From positions 172,375 through 236,374 of the forward strand of contig JANQHI010000052.1 in the NCBI GenBank assembly GCA_028282705.1: DNA of 64,000 nt. Direction: 5' to 3'. The notes beneath the pieces were generated by a model. It was not told the origin of the DNA and ran no database searches. It saw nothing but the letters and a program-made list of their open reading frames with translations. Below are positions 35,352-44,018 of the stretch, piece after piece. The translations under genes were made by a program, and so were the position numbers. Positions within the stretch are counted from its first letter, which is position 1; each line of letters opens with the position of its first letter. The DNA comes from Prolixibacteraceae bacterium (lineage in GTDB: Bacteria; Bacteroidota; Bacteroidia; Bacteroidales; Prolixibacteraceae).

Positions 35352-36833
35352 TTGAACCCATTTAAAAAATTAGCAAGTGATACTGCCATTTATGGAGTGA
35401 GCAGTATTGTTGGAAGGTTTCTGAACTGGTGGCTGGTACCTTATTATATTTACCTTTTTGAAGCAGAAACATATGGTATCATAACCAACCTGTATTCATA
35501 TGCTGCCATATTACTCATCATGTTAACCTGTGGCATGGAAACAGGCTATTTCAGGTTTGCTTCAAAAAGCCAACATCCAGAAAAGGTATATTCAACTTCG
35601 CTGATATCTATCCTGGCCACATCTTCTTTATTTGTATTACTTGTTTTTAGTTTTAAGGATACTGTTTCATCATGGATAAATTATGAAGAAAACCCTGAAT
35701 ATATTGCCTGGTTTGCTATTATTGTTTCTATTGATGCCCTAACAGCTATACCCTTTGCCAGGTTGCGTTTAAACAACAGGCCAATCAAGTTTGCTACTAT
35801 CAAGCTAATAAATATTGGCTTTGCCATTGGTGCCAACATTTTTTTCCTGTCAGTGTGCCCATCCATTTTAAAGGATAACCCAAATTCTTGGATACAGTTG
35901 TTTTATGATAAAAACATTGGCGTAGGGTATGTATTTATAGCCAACCTACTGGCTTCAGCATTAACATTTATCTTGCTATCATCAGAGCTGGCAAAAATAA
36001 AAATACATTTTGATTACCACTTACTTAAAAAAGTTTTAAGTTATTCATTTCCAATACTTATAGTAGGATTAGCAGGGATTTTAAACCAACATATTGATAA
36101 AATACTGATCCCGTTTTTGATTCCTGAATCAGAAAACCCTATGCAACAGCTAGGGATTTATGGGGCAAGTTTTAAACTGGCAGTCCTGATGAATATGTTT
36201 ATACAGGCATTTAGGTATGCTTTTGAACCCTTCTTTTTTTCCAGGAAAAACTCAGCAGGTGATAAAATAATTTATGCCATGATCATGAAATATTTTGTCA
36301 TTTTTGGTTTGCTAATATTTCTAGGGATGATGTTTTATATTGACATAGTTAACTTAATTTTTAATGAAGAATACCAGGAAGGATTAAAAGTTTTACCAAT
36401 CATATTAATGGCAAACCTCTTTTTTGGGATTTATTTCACCCTTTCATTGTGGTATAAATTAACTGATAAAACCAGGTATGGAGCATACATGGCCATTAGT
36501 GGGTCAATTATAACAATAGGAATGAATTTTGCATTGATCCCGCTCATTGGCTATATGGGTTCAGCCATTGCTTTCCTAACCAGCTTCCTGGTTATTACAA
36601 CCATATCTTATTTCCTTGGGCAAAAACATTATCCTGTGCCTTATGAACTCAAGCCCATATTTTATTATTTTATATTTGCATTAGGTCTCTATTTTATATC
36701 AACATTCACAACAGATTTGCTACCCTTGGTTAAATACACAATCAACACTTTATTGCTACTTATTTTTTCAGCAACAGTTTTTTTAAAGGAAAAGAAAAAA
36801 CTTTTGGAGGTAATAAATAATCAAAAGAAATAA
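35352..36833 (+). CDS. Polysaccharide/lipid flippase (MOP superfamily, Wzx/MurJ-like)
   Basis: Encodes 493 residues from a TTG. About fourteen hydrophobic helices with the polysaccharide-synthase N-terminus (KKLASDTAIYGVSSIVGRFLNWWLVPYY). It translocates lipid-linked sugar across the inner membrane; the sequence lies in the Wzx/oligosaccharide-flippase group rather than clear MurJ. There are no glycosyltransferases nearby, so the glycan is unknown. A TATATTTG box lies at 35328-35335. It is 47 bases upstream of rpiB. Confidence 0.82.
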   Translation: MNPFKKLASDTAIYGVSSIVGRFLNWWLVPYYIYLFEAETYGIITNLYSYAAILLIMLTCGMETGYFRFASKSQHPEKVYSTSLISILATSSLFVLLVFSFKDTVSSWINYEENPEYIAWFAIIVSIDALTAIPFARLRLNNRPIKFATIKLINIGFAIGANIFFLSVCPSILKDNPNSWIQLFYDKNIGVGYVFIANLLASALTFILLSSELAKIKIHFDYHLLKKVLSYSFPILIVGLAGILNQHIDKILIPFLIPESENPMQQLGIYGASFKLAVLMNMFIQAFRYAFEPFFFSRKNSAGDKIIYAMIMKYFVIFGLLIFLGMMFYIDIVNLIFNEEYQEGLKVLPIILMANLFFGIYFTLSLWYKLTDKTRYGAYMAISGSIITIGMNFALIPLIGYMGSAIAFLTSFLVITTISYFLGQKHYPVPYELKPIFYYFIFALGLYFISTFTTDLLPLVKYTINTLLLLIFSATVFLKEKKKLLEVINNQKK

Positions 36834-36837
36834 AAAA

Positions 36838-36853
36838 AATACTTTAAAGTATT
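36838..36853. promoter_or_regulatory. 16-bp palindrome overlapping the rpiB-lutB-rrf2 promoter
   Basis: AATACTTTAAAGTATT is a perfect palindrome. Its last base is the first base of a TAAATTTG -7 box (36853-36860), 20 bases before the rpiB ATG. The operon ends with an Rrf2-type repressor, which could bind here as a dimer; the assignment is inferred. Confidence 0.5.
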
Positions 36854-36880
36854 AAATTTGTGTTTTAATAAGCTTTAACA

Positions 36881-37321
36881 ATGAATAGGAGGGTTGTAGC
36901 AATTGCCAATGACCATGCAGGTTTTGGGAAAAAACAAGTGGTTAAAAAATACCTTGAAGAACAAGGTTTTGAGTGTAAAGATTTTGGGTGTGATAGTGAC
37001 GAAAGTTGTGATTACCCTGATTATGCCCATCCCATTTCTGAATCAATTAGCAAAGGAGAGTATGAAGTGGGGATTACTTTTTGTGGTAGCGGGCAGGGTA
37101 TAAGCATTACGGCAAATAAACACCAAAAAATAAGGTCAGCAATTTGTTGGAATGTAGAAATTGCGAAGCTGGCAAGGCAACACAATGATGCCAATATTTG
37201 TGCAATCCCTTCCAGGTTTATCTCTGATGAAGAAGCCATTGAAATTGTAAAAGTATTTTTAAACACTGAATTTGAAGGAGGTAGGCATAAAAGAAGGGTA
37301 GATAAGATTCCTATAAGCTAA
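36881..37321 (+). CDS. rpiB: Ribose-5-phosphate isomerase B
   Basis: Encodes 146 residues. RpiB/LacAB fold: AIANDHAGFGKKQ at the start, YPDYAHPIS, the catalytic cysteine in GITFCGSGQGISITANK and the phosphate-binding segment NDANICAIPSRFIS. It interconverts ribulose 5-phosphate and ribose 5-phosphate in the pentose-phosphate pathway. Its stop codon abuts the ATG of lutB with no gap, so the two are co-transcribed and perhaps translationally coupled. Confidence 0.93.
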   Translation: MNRRVVAIANDHAGFGKKQVVKKYLEEQGFECKDFGCDSDESCDYPDYAHPISESISKGEYEVGITFCGSGQGISITANKHQKIRSAICWNVEIAKLARQHNDANICAIPSRFISDEEAIEIVKVFLNTEFEGGRHKRRVDKIPIS

Positions 37322-38689
37322 ATGGCAGCACAAAAAGAAATATTCCTTAAGAAGTCTAAAATTGCTTTTGATTTAAAGCACAGGAAGACTATTGGGCATA
37401 ATATTTCTAAATATGATGAAGCTTTAGCTGCTGGGCAAAAAAGATATATAAACCTTGAGTTAGCAAAATCAAGAGCTGCCTACATTAAACAAAAAGTACT
37501 GAATAACCTGGCAGATTATCTGGCGCAATTTGAAAAAAATATCACTGCCAAGGGAGCAACAGTCCTTTGGGCACGGGATGCAGAAGAGGCTATTGGGCAC
37601 ATCAAAAAAAACATTTCAGAAAATGGGGCTAAGCTAGTGGTGAAAAGCAAATCAATGGTAACTGAAGAAATTGGTTTTAATGAAGAAGTTGAACAGCTTG
37701 GTGTTAAGTCAATAGAAACAGACCTTGGTGAATTTATTGTCCAGGAAGCAGGAGAAAAACCATACCATATCCTTACACCAGCCATGCATAAATCAAAAAA
37801 AGATGTGGCTGAACTATTTACAAACAATTTTAGCACCCCTAAAAATGCTACTGCTGCTGAATTAACAGGATTTGTCAGGCAGGAGTTACGCAAAAAATTT
37901 ACCAGTGCAGATTTTGGGGTTACTGGTGCCAACTTCCTGGTTGCTGATGTGGGAGGCATTGGATTAACTGAGAATGAAGGAAATGGGCTAATGTCTGTTT
38001 CATTCCCAAAAACCCACATAGTACTTGCTGGCATCGAGCGTGTAATACCATCAATTGAAGATTTACCCCTGTTTTTCCCATTGCTTTCAACATTGGGTAC
38101 AGGGCAACAGTTATCAGCCTATAATTCCCTGGTTTTAGGTCCAAAGAAAACAAATGAAGCAGATGGTTCTGAAAAAATGGTTGTGATTTTACTGGACAAT
38201 GGGAGGACAAACTTATATAATTCAGGTGAACAATCACAGGCATTAAAATGCCTCAGGTGTGGAGCCTGCCTGAATGCATGCCCCATTTATAAAAATGTAG
38301 GAGGCTACACCTATAATACCACTTATAGTGGTCCAATAGGTTCTGTTATTACCCCTTTCCTTGGTGAATTTAAAGATTATAAGCATTTGAGTTTTGCTTG
38401 TACTGTATGTGGGAAATGTACTGAAACCTGCCCAGTTAAGATACCTTTGCATGAATTGCTTTTGAAAAACAGGCAACAAAGTGCAGAAGGAAAACAAGAA
38501 CCTTTTTTATGGGATATGGGAATGAAAGCTTATGGGTACATGTTCAACAAGCGCTCAAGGCTTGATGGGGTAGGTGGCAACGTTAAAAATGCAGCCCTGA
38601 AAATCAGCATGCACCCATTTGGCAAAAAGAAAGAAATACCTCCATTAGCAAAATCATCATTTAGCAAACAATGGAATAATAAAAAATAA
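37322..38689 (+). CDS. lutB: Lactate-utilisation iron-sulfur protein LutB
   Basis: Encodes 455 residues. N-terminal LUD (DUF162) domain (KSKSMVTEEIGFN, FLVADVGGIGLTENEGNG) and two 4Fe-4S motifs at about 306-317 and 353-364: CLRCGACLNACP and CTVCGKCTETCP. It is a subunit of the LutABC L-lactate dehydrogenase complex; lutA and lutC are not adjacent here. It sits between rpiB and an Rrf2 regulator in a tight operon. A DUF3390-like tail is short. Confidence 0.88.
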   Translation: MAAQKEIFLKKSKIAFDLKHRKTIGHNISKYDEALAAGQKRYINLELAKSRAAYIKQKVLNNLADYLAQFEKNITAKGATVLWARDAEEAIGHIKKNISENGAKLVVKSKSMVTEEIGFNEEVEQLGVKSIETDLGEFIVQEAGEKPYHILTPAMHKSKKDVAELFTNNFSTPKNATAAELTGFVRQELRKKFTSADFGVTGANFLVADVGGIGLTENEGNGLMSVSFPKTHIVLAGIERVIPSIEDLPLFFPLLSTLGTGQQLSAYNSLVLGPKKTNEADGSEKMVVILLDNGRTNLYNSGEQSQALKCLRCGACLNACPIYKNVGGYTYNTTYSGPIGSVITPFLGEFKDYKHLSFACTVCGKCTETCPVKIPLHELLLKNRQQSAEGKQEPFLWDMGMKAYGYMFNKRSRLDGVGGNVKNAALKISMHPFGKKKEIPPLAKSSFSKQWNNKK

Positions 38690-38694
38690 ATCAG

Positions 38695-39138
38695 ATGTTA
38701 TCAAATACTTGTAAATATGCTTTGAGAGCCCTTATTTACCTGGGAAAGTTTTCTAAAGAAGAAAAGAAAATAGGTATAAAAAAGATTTCTGAAGACCTGG
38801 GTATTTCATCCCCCTTTTTAGGGAAAATATTACAAAACCTGGTAAAGCAAAAGTTGCTTCTATCAACAAAAGGGCCCAATGGGGGTTTTTCTTTGGCTAA
38901 AAATTCTGCAGATATTTCATTATGGGATATTGTGGTTAAAGTGGATGGGGAAGAATTTTTCACCAATTGCCTTATAGGGCTTGAATCATGCAAAACCCAT
39001 GATAAAACCAAACCTTTATGTCCTGTCCATCACCAATATGATAAATTGAGGACAGAAATAAGGGCCTTTTACAAAGAAACATCATTGGAAAATATTAGTT
39101 CTGACATTAAAAAATTTGAAGAGTTTATAAAACTCTAA
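38695..39138 (+). CDS. Rrf2 family transcriptional regulator
   Basis: Encodes 147 residues. The winged-helix N-terminus (SNTCKYALRALIYLGK, then IKKISEDLGISSPFLGKILQNLVKQKLL) is typical of Rrf2. The effector region contains cysteines near residues 92, 99 and 109 (FFTNCLIGLESCKTHDKTKPLCPVH), the spacing used by Rrf2 members that bind an iron-sulfur cluster, so it may sense redox state or iron. It probably autoregulates rpiB-lutB-rrf2 through the palindrome upstream of rpiB. Its end overlaps vanZ on the other strand by 4 bases. Confidence 0.9.
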   Translation: MLSNTCKYALRALIYLGKFSKEEKKIGIKKISEDLGISSPFLGKILQNLVKQKLLLSTKGPNGGFSLAKNSADISLWDIVVKVDGEEFFTNCLIGLESCKTHDKTKPLCPVHHQYDKLRTEIRAFYKETSLENISSDIKKFEEFIKL

Positions 39139-39512
39139 AGGTATTTGCCAACCAGTGTGTTTTGAAATATTGAGTAGGCCAATAAGGCTGTCAGTATTCC
39201 CAAAAAGTTTGCAAGCAGGTCATAAACATTTCCATCACGAGAAGTAGTTAATAGGTTTTGTAAAATTTCAAATATTAGGCTGATGCTAAAAGCAATGGTT
39301 GAAGATGCCAAGAAAGTTCTTTTTAGTATTTTTCTGAAAGGGTTGATAAGCAAAAGGCATAACAGGAAATACATCATAAAATGCACGATCTTATCAAAAT
39401 AGGGAATATTTAAAAAAGTTTTATCAGGCAGGTTATCACTAGGTAGCAAACTAATAAGACCAATTATGGCCAACCAAATGAAAGCTTTCCAAAATGATAA
39501 AAATTTAGCCAT
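39135..39512 (-). CDS. VanZ family membrane protein
   Basis: Encodes 125 residues with four hydrophobic helices and the VanZ pattern: LPDKTFLNIPYFDKIVHFMMYFLLC in the middle (in two pieces) and SISLIFEILQNLLTTSRDGNVYDLLANFLG near the end. VanZ confers low-level teicoplanin resistance in enterococci, but most homologues have unknown envelope roles. It is convergent with rrf2 and divergent from hemW. Confidence 0.82.
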   Translation of the reverse strand: MAKFLSFWKAFIWLAIIGLISLLPSDNLPDKTFLNIPYFDKIVHFMMYFLLCLLLINPFRKILKRTFLASSTIAFSISLIFEILQNLLTTSRDGNVYDLLANFLGILTALLAYSIFQNTLVGKYL

Positions 39513-39567
39513 TGGATTTATACAAATTATTCCACTAAATTATAAATAACCAAAGAAAGAACCTGGG

Positions 39568-40701
39568 ATGGCAGGGATTTATATTCATATTCCTTTCTGT
39601 AGGCGCATTTGTGCCTATTGTGATTTTTATAGGATAGATGATCTGTCAGATAAGCCTCAATTTATTGATTCTTTGATGGTTGAATTGAATAACAGGAAAA
39701 ACTACCTGGCAGGAGAACAAATTGAAACCATCTATTTTGGGGGAGGCACGCCATCTATACTGACAAAGGCACAATTAAACAAGATTTTAGCAGAAATTTA
39801 TAGGTTATTCCCCGTGAAGCCTGATGCAGAAATTACCCTGGAAGCCAACCCTGATGATTTAAAAGCAAACTATATCAAAAATTTGGCTGAAACAAAAATA
39901 AACAGGTTAAGTATAGGGATACAATCTTTTATTGACCAAGACCTTGCTAAAATGGGGAGGAGGCATAACAGCAAACAAGCTGTAATATCTGTTAAAAATG
40001 CTTACCAAGCCGGATTTAAAAATATTGGTATTGACCTTATTTATGGGTTGCCTGGCTTGTCTGCTGGAAGCTGGCAAAACAACCTGGAGCAAGCGTTTAG
40101 TTTGCCTGTAAACCATGTTTCATCCTATCATTTGACCTACCATAAAGGTACTGCATTTTATGGGCTCAGGGAAAAAGGGCTGCTAAAAGAAATCCCTGAA
40201 GGAGAAAGCATCAAACAATTTGAAATGCTAATCGATTATGCCCAGCAAAAAGGGTTTATCCAATATGAAATTTCAAATTTTGCCTTAGAAAGGTGCTTTT
40301 CAAAACACAATTCTGCCTATTGGTTTGGGGAAAAATACCTGGGGGTAGGGCCCTCTGCCCATTCATATGACCAGCAATCAAGGCAATGGAACACAGCCAA
40401 TGTACATAATTATATTAAAACCATAAATAGTGGTATAGACTATTTTGAAAAAGAAATATTATCTGAAAATGACCAATATAATGATTTTATCCTGACCAAT
40501 TTACGCACCATGTGGGGTATTTCAAAAAAGGAAATAAAGAAAAAATTTGGAGAAGATAAATACAAGCATTTTACAAAAAACATAGGGAAATATATCCAGT
40601 CCGGGCATGTAAAAGAGGGGGCTGAAAGTTTCACTTTGAGCACTCAGGGGCTTTTTATTTCTGATGAAATTATGGCATCATTGATGATCGTCAGTGGATG
40701 A
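39568..40701 (+). CDS. hemW: Heme chaperone HemW (radical SAM)
   Basis: Encodes 377 residues. Radical-SAM cluster CRRICAYCDFY at about residues 11-21 (CxxxCxxC), the glycine-rich IYFGGGTPS and a HemN-like C-terminal domain. It resembles coproporphyrinogen oxidase, but the C-x3-C-x2-C-D-F form lacks the extra cysteine seen in the true HemN of this window (52205-53581), so the heme-chaperone assignment is preferred. A transcript may continue to dut after about 180 bases. Confidence 0.9.
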   Translation: MAGIYIHIPFCRRICAYCDFYRIDDLSDKPQFIDSLMVELNNRKNYLAGEQIETIYFGGGTPSILTKAQLNKILAEIYRLFPVKPDAEITLEANPDDLKANYIKNLAETKINRLSIGIQSFIDQDLAKMGRRHNSKQAVISVKNAYQAGFKNIGIDLIYGLPGLSAGSWQNNLEQAFSLPVNHVSSYHLTYHKGTAFYGLREKGLLKEIPEGESIKQFEMLIDYAQQKGFIQYEISNFALERCFSKHNSAYWFGEKYLGVGPSAHSYDQQSRQWNTANVHNYIKTINSGIDYFEKEILSENDQYNDFILTNLRTMWGISKKEIKKKFGEDKYKHFTKNIGKYIQSGHVKEGAESFTLSTQGLFISDEIMASLMIVSG

Positions 40702-40880
40702 GGGAGTTTTCAACTTCCTAATATATTTTCACCACAATATCTTCCCGCCATATCTTCCAAACTGATAAATATTGTTAACATTCCTTACTATCTTTGTATA
40801 TTTCTATATCTTAGCATCTTCTAAAAATTGGGATAGTTTATGAGCACCCATATGGGTTGAAAAATTTCAAAAAGAAATAC

Positions 40881-41315
40881 ATGAAAATCAGGATAGTCAA
40901 TAAATCAAATAACCCATTACCAGCATACAGTACTGAACTTTCAGCAGGGATGGACCTTAGGGCAAACCTTCAGGAAAATATTGTATTGAAGCCTTTGGAA
41001 AGAAGGTTGGTTTCCACTGGGCTTTTTGTAGAAATTCCTGCAGGATATGAAGCACAAATAAGGCCAAGGAGTGGGCTGGCCTTAAAAAAAGGGATATCTG
41101 TTTTAAACACTCCTGGCACAATTGATGCAGACTATAGGGGAGAAATAGGGGTTATATTAATTAACCTTTCACAAGAAGAGTTTGTTATTGAAAATGGGGA
41201 AAGGATATGCCAGATGGTTATTGCCTCACATGAGACAGTTTCGTGGGAACTGAGTGAAACCCTGGAAAAGACAGAAAGAGGGGCTGGAGGGTTTGGCCAT
41301 ACGGGCAAAAATTGA
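40881..41315 (+). CDS. dut: dUTP diphosphatase
   Basis: Encodes 144 residues from the ATG at 40881, the normal length; a TTG at 40857 would add eight. All five dUTPase motifs are visible, including [34 protein letters not shown], and the C-terminal [12 protein letters not shown] that closes the trimer site. It hydrolyses dUTP to dUMP. It leads the dut-TPR-DUF4292-EnvC operon, 7 bases from the next start. Confidence 0.95.
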   Translation: MKIRIVNKSNNPLPAYSTELSAGMDLRANLQENIVLKPLERRLVSTGLFVEIPAGYEAQIRPRSGLALKKGISVLNTPGTIDADYRGEIGVILINLSQEEFVIENGERICQMVIASHETVSWELSETLEKTERGAGGFGHTGKN

Positions 41316-41322
41316 ATCACAA

Positions 41323-43074
41323 ATGAGAAAAATTGTTCTACTATATTTAGTTTTAGCTTCTGTTCTGCTAGGTTGCAAAACCATGCAAAAACCAACTACT
41401 GAAACGCAAATTGACACTGAAAATACTGTTGTTGCTAATCAAACCAGCTCAAAGGAAAAGGAATTTCAATACCTTTTTGTAGAAGCCTTGAAAGAAAAGA
41501 TGGTCGGCAACCCACAGCGCGCAGTGGCTCTTTTATCAAGCTGCCTTGAAATTGACCCTAATTCAGCAGTGGCAATGTATGAACTAGCCAATATCCATGC
41601 ACTGAACAATGACCTTACCAGTGCATCATTGTTGTTAGATAAAGCGATTTCTATCAACCCTGAAAATAAATGGTACAAGCTGTTGTTGGCAAGGATTTAC
41701 CAGCAGTCATCAAAGTTTGAACAGGCAGCAGGTATTTATAAGCAACTAAAAGAGCAAGAACCTGAAAACAAGGATTACTATTTCTTGCATGCCATGATGC
41801 TTGCCAATGCTAAAAAATATGATGAAGCCATTGAAGCTTATGAGGAAATAGAAGAAAAAATTGGCTTAAATGAGCAAATATCAGTTTCTAAGCAGCAAAT
41901 TTTTGTCGAATCAGGAAAAGTAAAAGAAGCTTTCAAAGAGATTGAAAGGCTAATTGAATCTAATCCTGAGAAAAGCCAGTATTATGGGTTGCTGGCTGAC
42001 CTTTACCTAAGCCAGGGAGATAAAGGAAATGCATTAAAATACTATAATAAAATCCTAGAGATAGACCCTCAAAGTGGATTTGTCCATTTTTCACTTTCAA
42101 ACTATTATTTGCAGGAAGGGGACAAAAATAAAGCTTATGAGCAGACCCAATTAGGCTTTACCAGCCCAAATGTTGATTTGGAAACCAAGCTCCAGTTATA
42201 CCTTATGTTGTCAGCAGATAAATCACCTGATAAGTTGGAAACTCCCAAATTATTGGGTTTGATTAATATCCTGATTACCACCCATCCTGATGATTTCAGA
42301 GTGTATACCCTTTATGCTGAACACCTGATCAGAGAGCAAAAATCCAGCCAGGCAAGGGTGCAGTTGCTTAAAGTGTTGGAGCTGAACAAAAATGATTACC
42401 TGATATGGGAAAGGGTCTTGTTTATTGATAATGACCTTCAGGATTGGAAAGCTTTGTATAATGATAGCAAAAAAGCAATGGAGCATTTCCCCAACCAGCC
42501 ACAGGTATATTTTTTAAATGCAGTAGCATGTGTCCAGCTTGAAAAGTTTGATGAAGCATTGGAAATTTGTGAAGAGGGGCAGGAATATGTGGTTGATAAT
42601 GCACAGTTAAAAGGGCAGTTTATCCTTTTAAAAGGAGAGGCTAAGTACAAGCTTGGTGAATTAACTGAATCATTTGTCCTGTTTGACAAAGCCATTGAAT
42701 TGGATCCAGACAACCATATTGCTTTAAATAACTATGCCTATTATTTGTCTTTAAAAGGGATAAACCTTGATAAGGCTGAACGCATGAGCGGGAGGGTTGT
42801 AGAAGCTTTTCCTTTAAACCCAACTTATTTAGACACCCACGCATGGGTACTTTTTAAAAAGAAAAAATACCAATTGGCCAAGTTTTATATTGAATCAGCC
42901 ATCTCAAATGGGGGAGACAAAAACCCAACACTTTTGGAACACTATGGGGATATTTTGTTTATGCTGGAAAAATTAGATGAGGCAAAAGAATATTGGCAAA
43001 AGGCAAAAGACAATGGCAACCAATCCACTGTTTTAGAGAGAAAGATCAAAGACCTGAAATATTACGAAAAATAG
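41323..43074 (+). CDS. TPR-repeat lipoprotein
   Basis: Encodes 583 residues from the ATG at 41323; upstream in-frame starts fall inside dut. Lipoprotein signal with lipobox LLGC and C18. About twelve TPR or Sel1-like units cover residues 50-580 (AVAMYELANIHALNNDLTSASLLLDKAISINPE-type units and HIALNNYAYYLSLKG near the end). It is probably exposed to the periplasm and anchored to a membrane, assembling envelope machinery. The order dut-TPR-DUF4292-EnvC recurs in Bacteroidota and suggests a link to cell-wall turnover. Confidence 0.85.
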   Translation: MRKIVLLYLVLASVLLGCKTMQKPTTETQIDTENTVVANQTSSKEKEFQYLFVEALKEKMVGNPQRAVALLSSCLEIDPNSAVAMYELANIHALNNDLTSASLLLDKAISINPENKWYKLLLARIYQQSSKFEQAAGIYKQLKEQEPENKDYYFLHAMMLANAKKYDEAIEAYEEIEEKIGLNEQISVSKQQIFVESGKVKEAFKEIERLIESNPEKSQYYGLLADLYLSQGDKGNALKYYNKILEIDPQSGFVHFSLSNYYLQEGDKNKAYEQTQLGFTSPNVDLETKLQLYLMLSADKSPDKLETPKLLGLINILITTHPDDFRVYTLYAEHLIREQKSSQARVQLLKVLELNKNDYLIWERVLFIDNDLQDWKALYNDSKKAMEHFPNQPQVYFLNAVACVQLEKFDEALEICEEGQEYVVDNAQLKGQFILLKGEAKYKLGELTESFVLFDKAIELDPDNHIALNNYAYYLSLKGINLDKAERMSGRVVEAFPLNPTYLDTHAWVLFKKKKYQLAKFYIESAISNGGDKNPTLLEHYGDILFMLEKLDEAKEYWQKAKDNGNQSTVLERKIKDLKYYEK

Positions 43075-43078
43075 ATAA

Positions 43079-43966
43079 GTGGACACTACTATAAAAGGCT
43101 TAAAATACACCCTGGCTTTTACTTTTTTATTGTTAATGTTTTATGCTTGCAAAGCTCCTGAAGAAATTATCAGGGCTGGCAAAGTAAAGGCAATGAGTGC
43201 AAGCAGGATAATCAAAAATGTAGAGGAAAATGCCTTTGAATATGAAGAACTTTCTATAAAAAGGATCAAATGCCAATACCATGATAAAGAAGGGAAAACA
43301 TCATTTAGGGCTAACCTGAAATCACTAAATGGTGAAAAAATTATGCTATCAATTTTTAAACTGAATGTGGCAGTTGGAAGGTTGTATTTAACACCAGACA
43401 GTGTGAAATACATAAATTACATGGATAAGAATTATTTCCTGGATGACTACTCTTTCCTGAGTAATTTACTAAACATTGACCTTGATTTTGAAACTGTCCA
43501 ATCAATATTGAACAACAGCATTTTTTCTTATAGGAATGACCCCAAAGATAGGGACTATAAGAATTTTATCTCATCTGTTGAATCTGGTTTATATGTGGTT
43601 CAGTCTTATAAAGAAAGGAAACTTTCAAAAATTTATGAAAAAGGGAAATTGAAAAAAGCAGACAGGCTACTGAAAAAACTGGATGATGAGTCTTTGATAC
43701 TTCAAACTGTATGGATTGAACCAGAAACATTCAACCTTGTAAAAATGGCTATTGAAGATAAATTCAATGAACGTTATGCCTTTTTTGATTTTGGTGGATA
43801 CACCCAAGTTGAAGGGAATGATTTTCCTAGTGAGATAAACCTTGCTTTTAAATCAGAAAAAGGAGATGTAAGGCTGAATGTAAAGCTGGATGGGTTTTCA
43901 ACTGCTGAAATTAAAAATTTTGATTTTAAAATACCACAGAGGTATAAAAAGTTACAAGTCAATTAA
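43079..43966 (+). CDS. DUF4292 family lipoprotein
   Basis: Encodes 295 residues from a GTG 4 bases after the TPR gene. Lipoprotein signal with C24 in LLLMFYACKAP. The rest is beta-rich (SIKRIKCQYHDKEGKTSFRANLKSLNGEKIMLSI-like strands, LYLTPDSVKYINYMDKNYFLDDY) and ends IKNFDFKIPQRYKKL. The pattern fits DUF4292, a LolA/LppX-like fold common in Bacteroidota, which could bind lipid or lipoprotein at the outer membrane. Function is not established. Confidence 0.85.
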   Translation: MDTTIKGLKYTLAFTFLLLMFYACKAPEEIIRAGKVKAMSASRIIKNVEENAFEYEELSIKRIKCQYHDKEGKTSFRANLKSLNGEKIMLSIFKLNVAVGRLYLTPDSVKYINYMDKNYFLDDYSFLSNLLNIDLDFETVQSILNNSIFSYRNDPKDRDYKNFISSVESGLYVVQSYKERKLSKIYEKGKLKKADRLLKKLDDESLILQTVWIEPETFNLVKMAIEDKFNERYAFFDFGGYTQVEGNDFPSEINLAFKSEKGDVRLNVKLDGFSTAEIKNFDFKIPQRYKKLQVN

Positions 43967-44018
43967 GGGCAATTTGCTGTATCTTGTAACGTTAAAAAAT
44001 TAGTAAACAAACAGGTAA

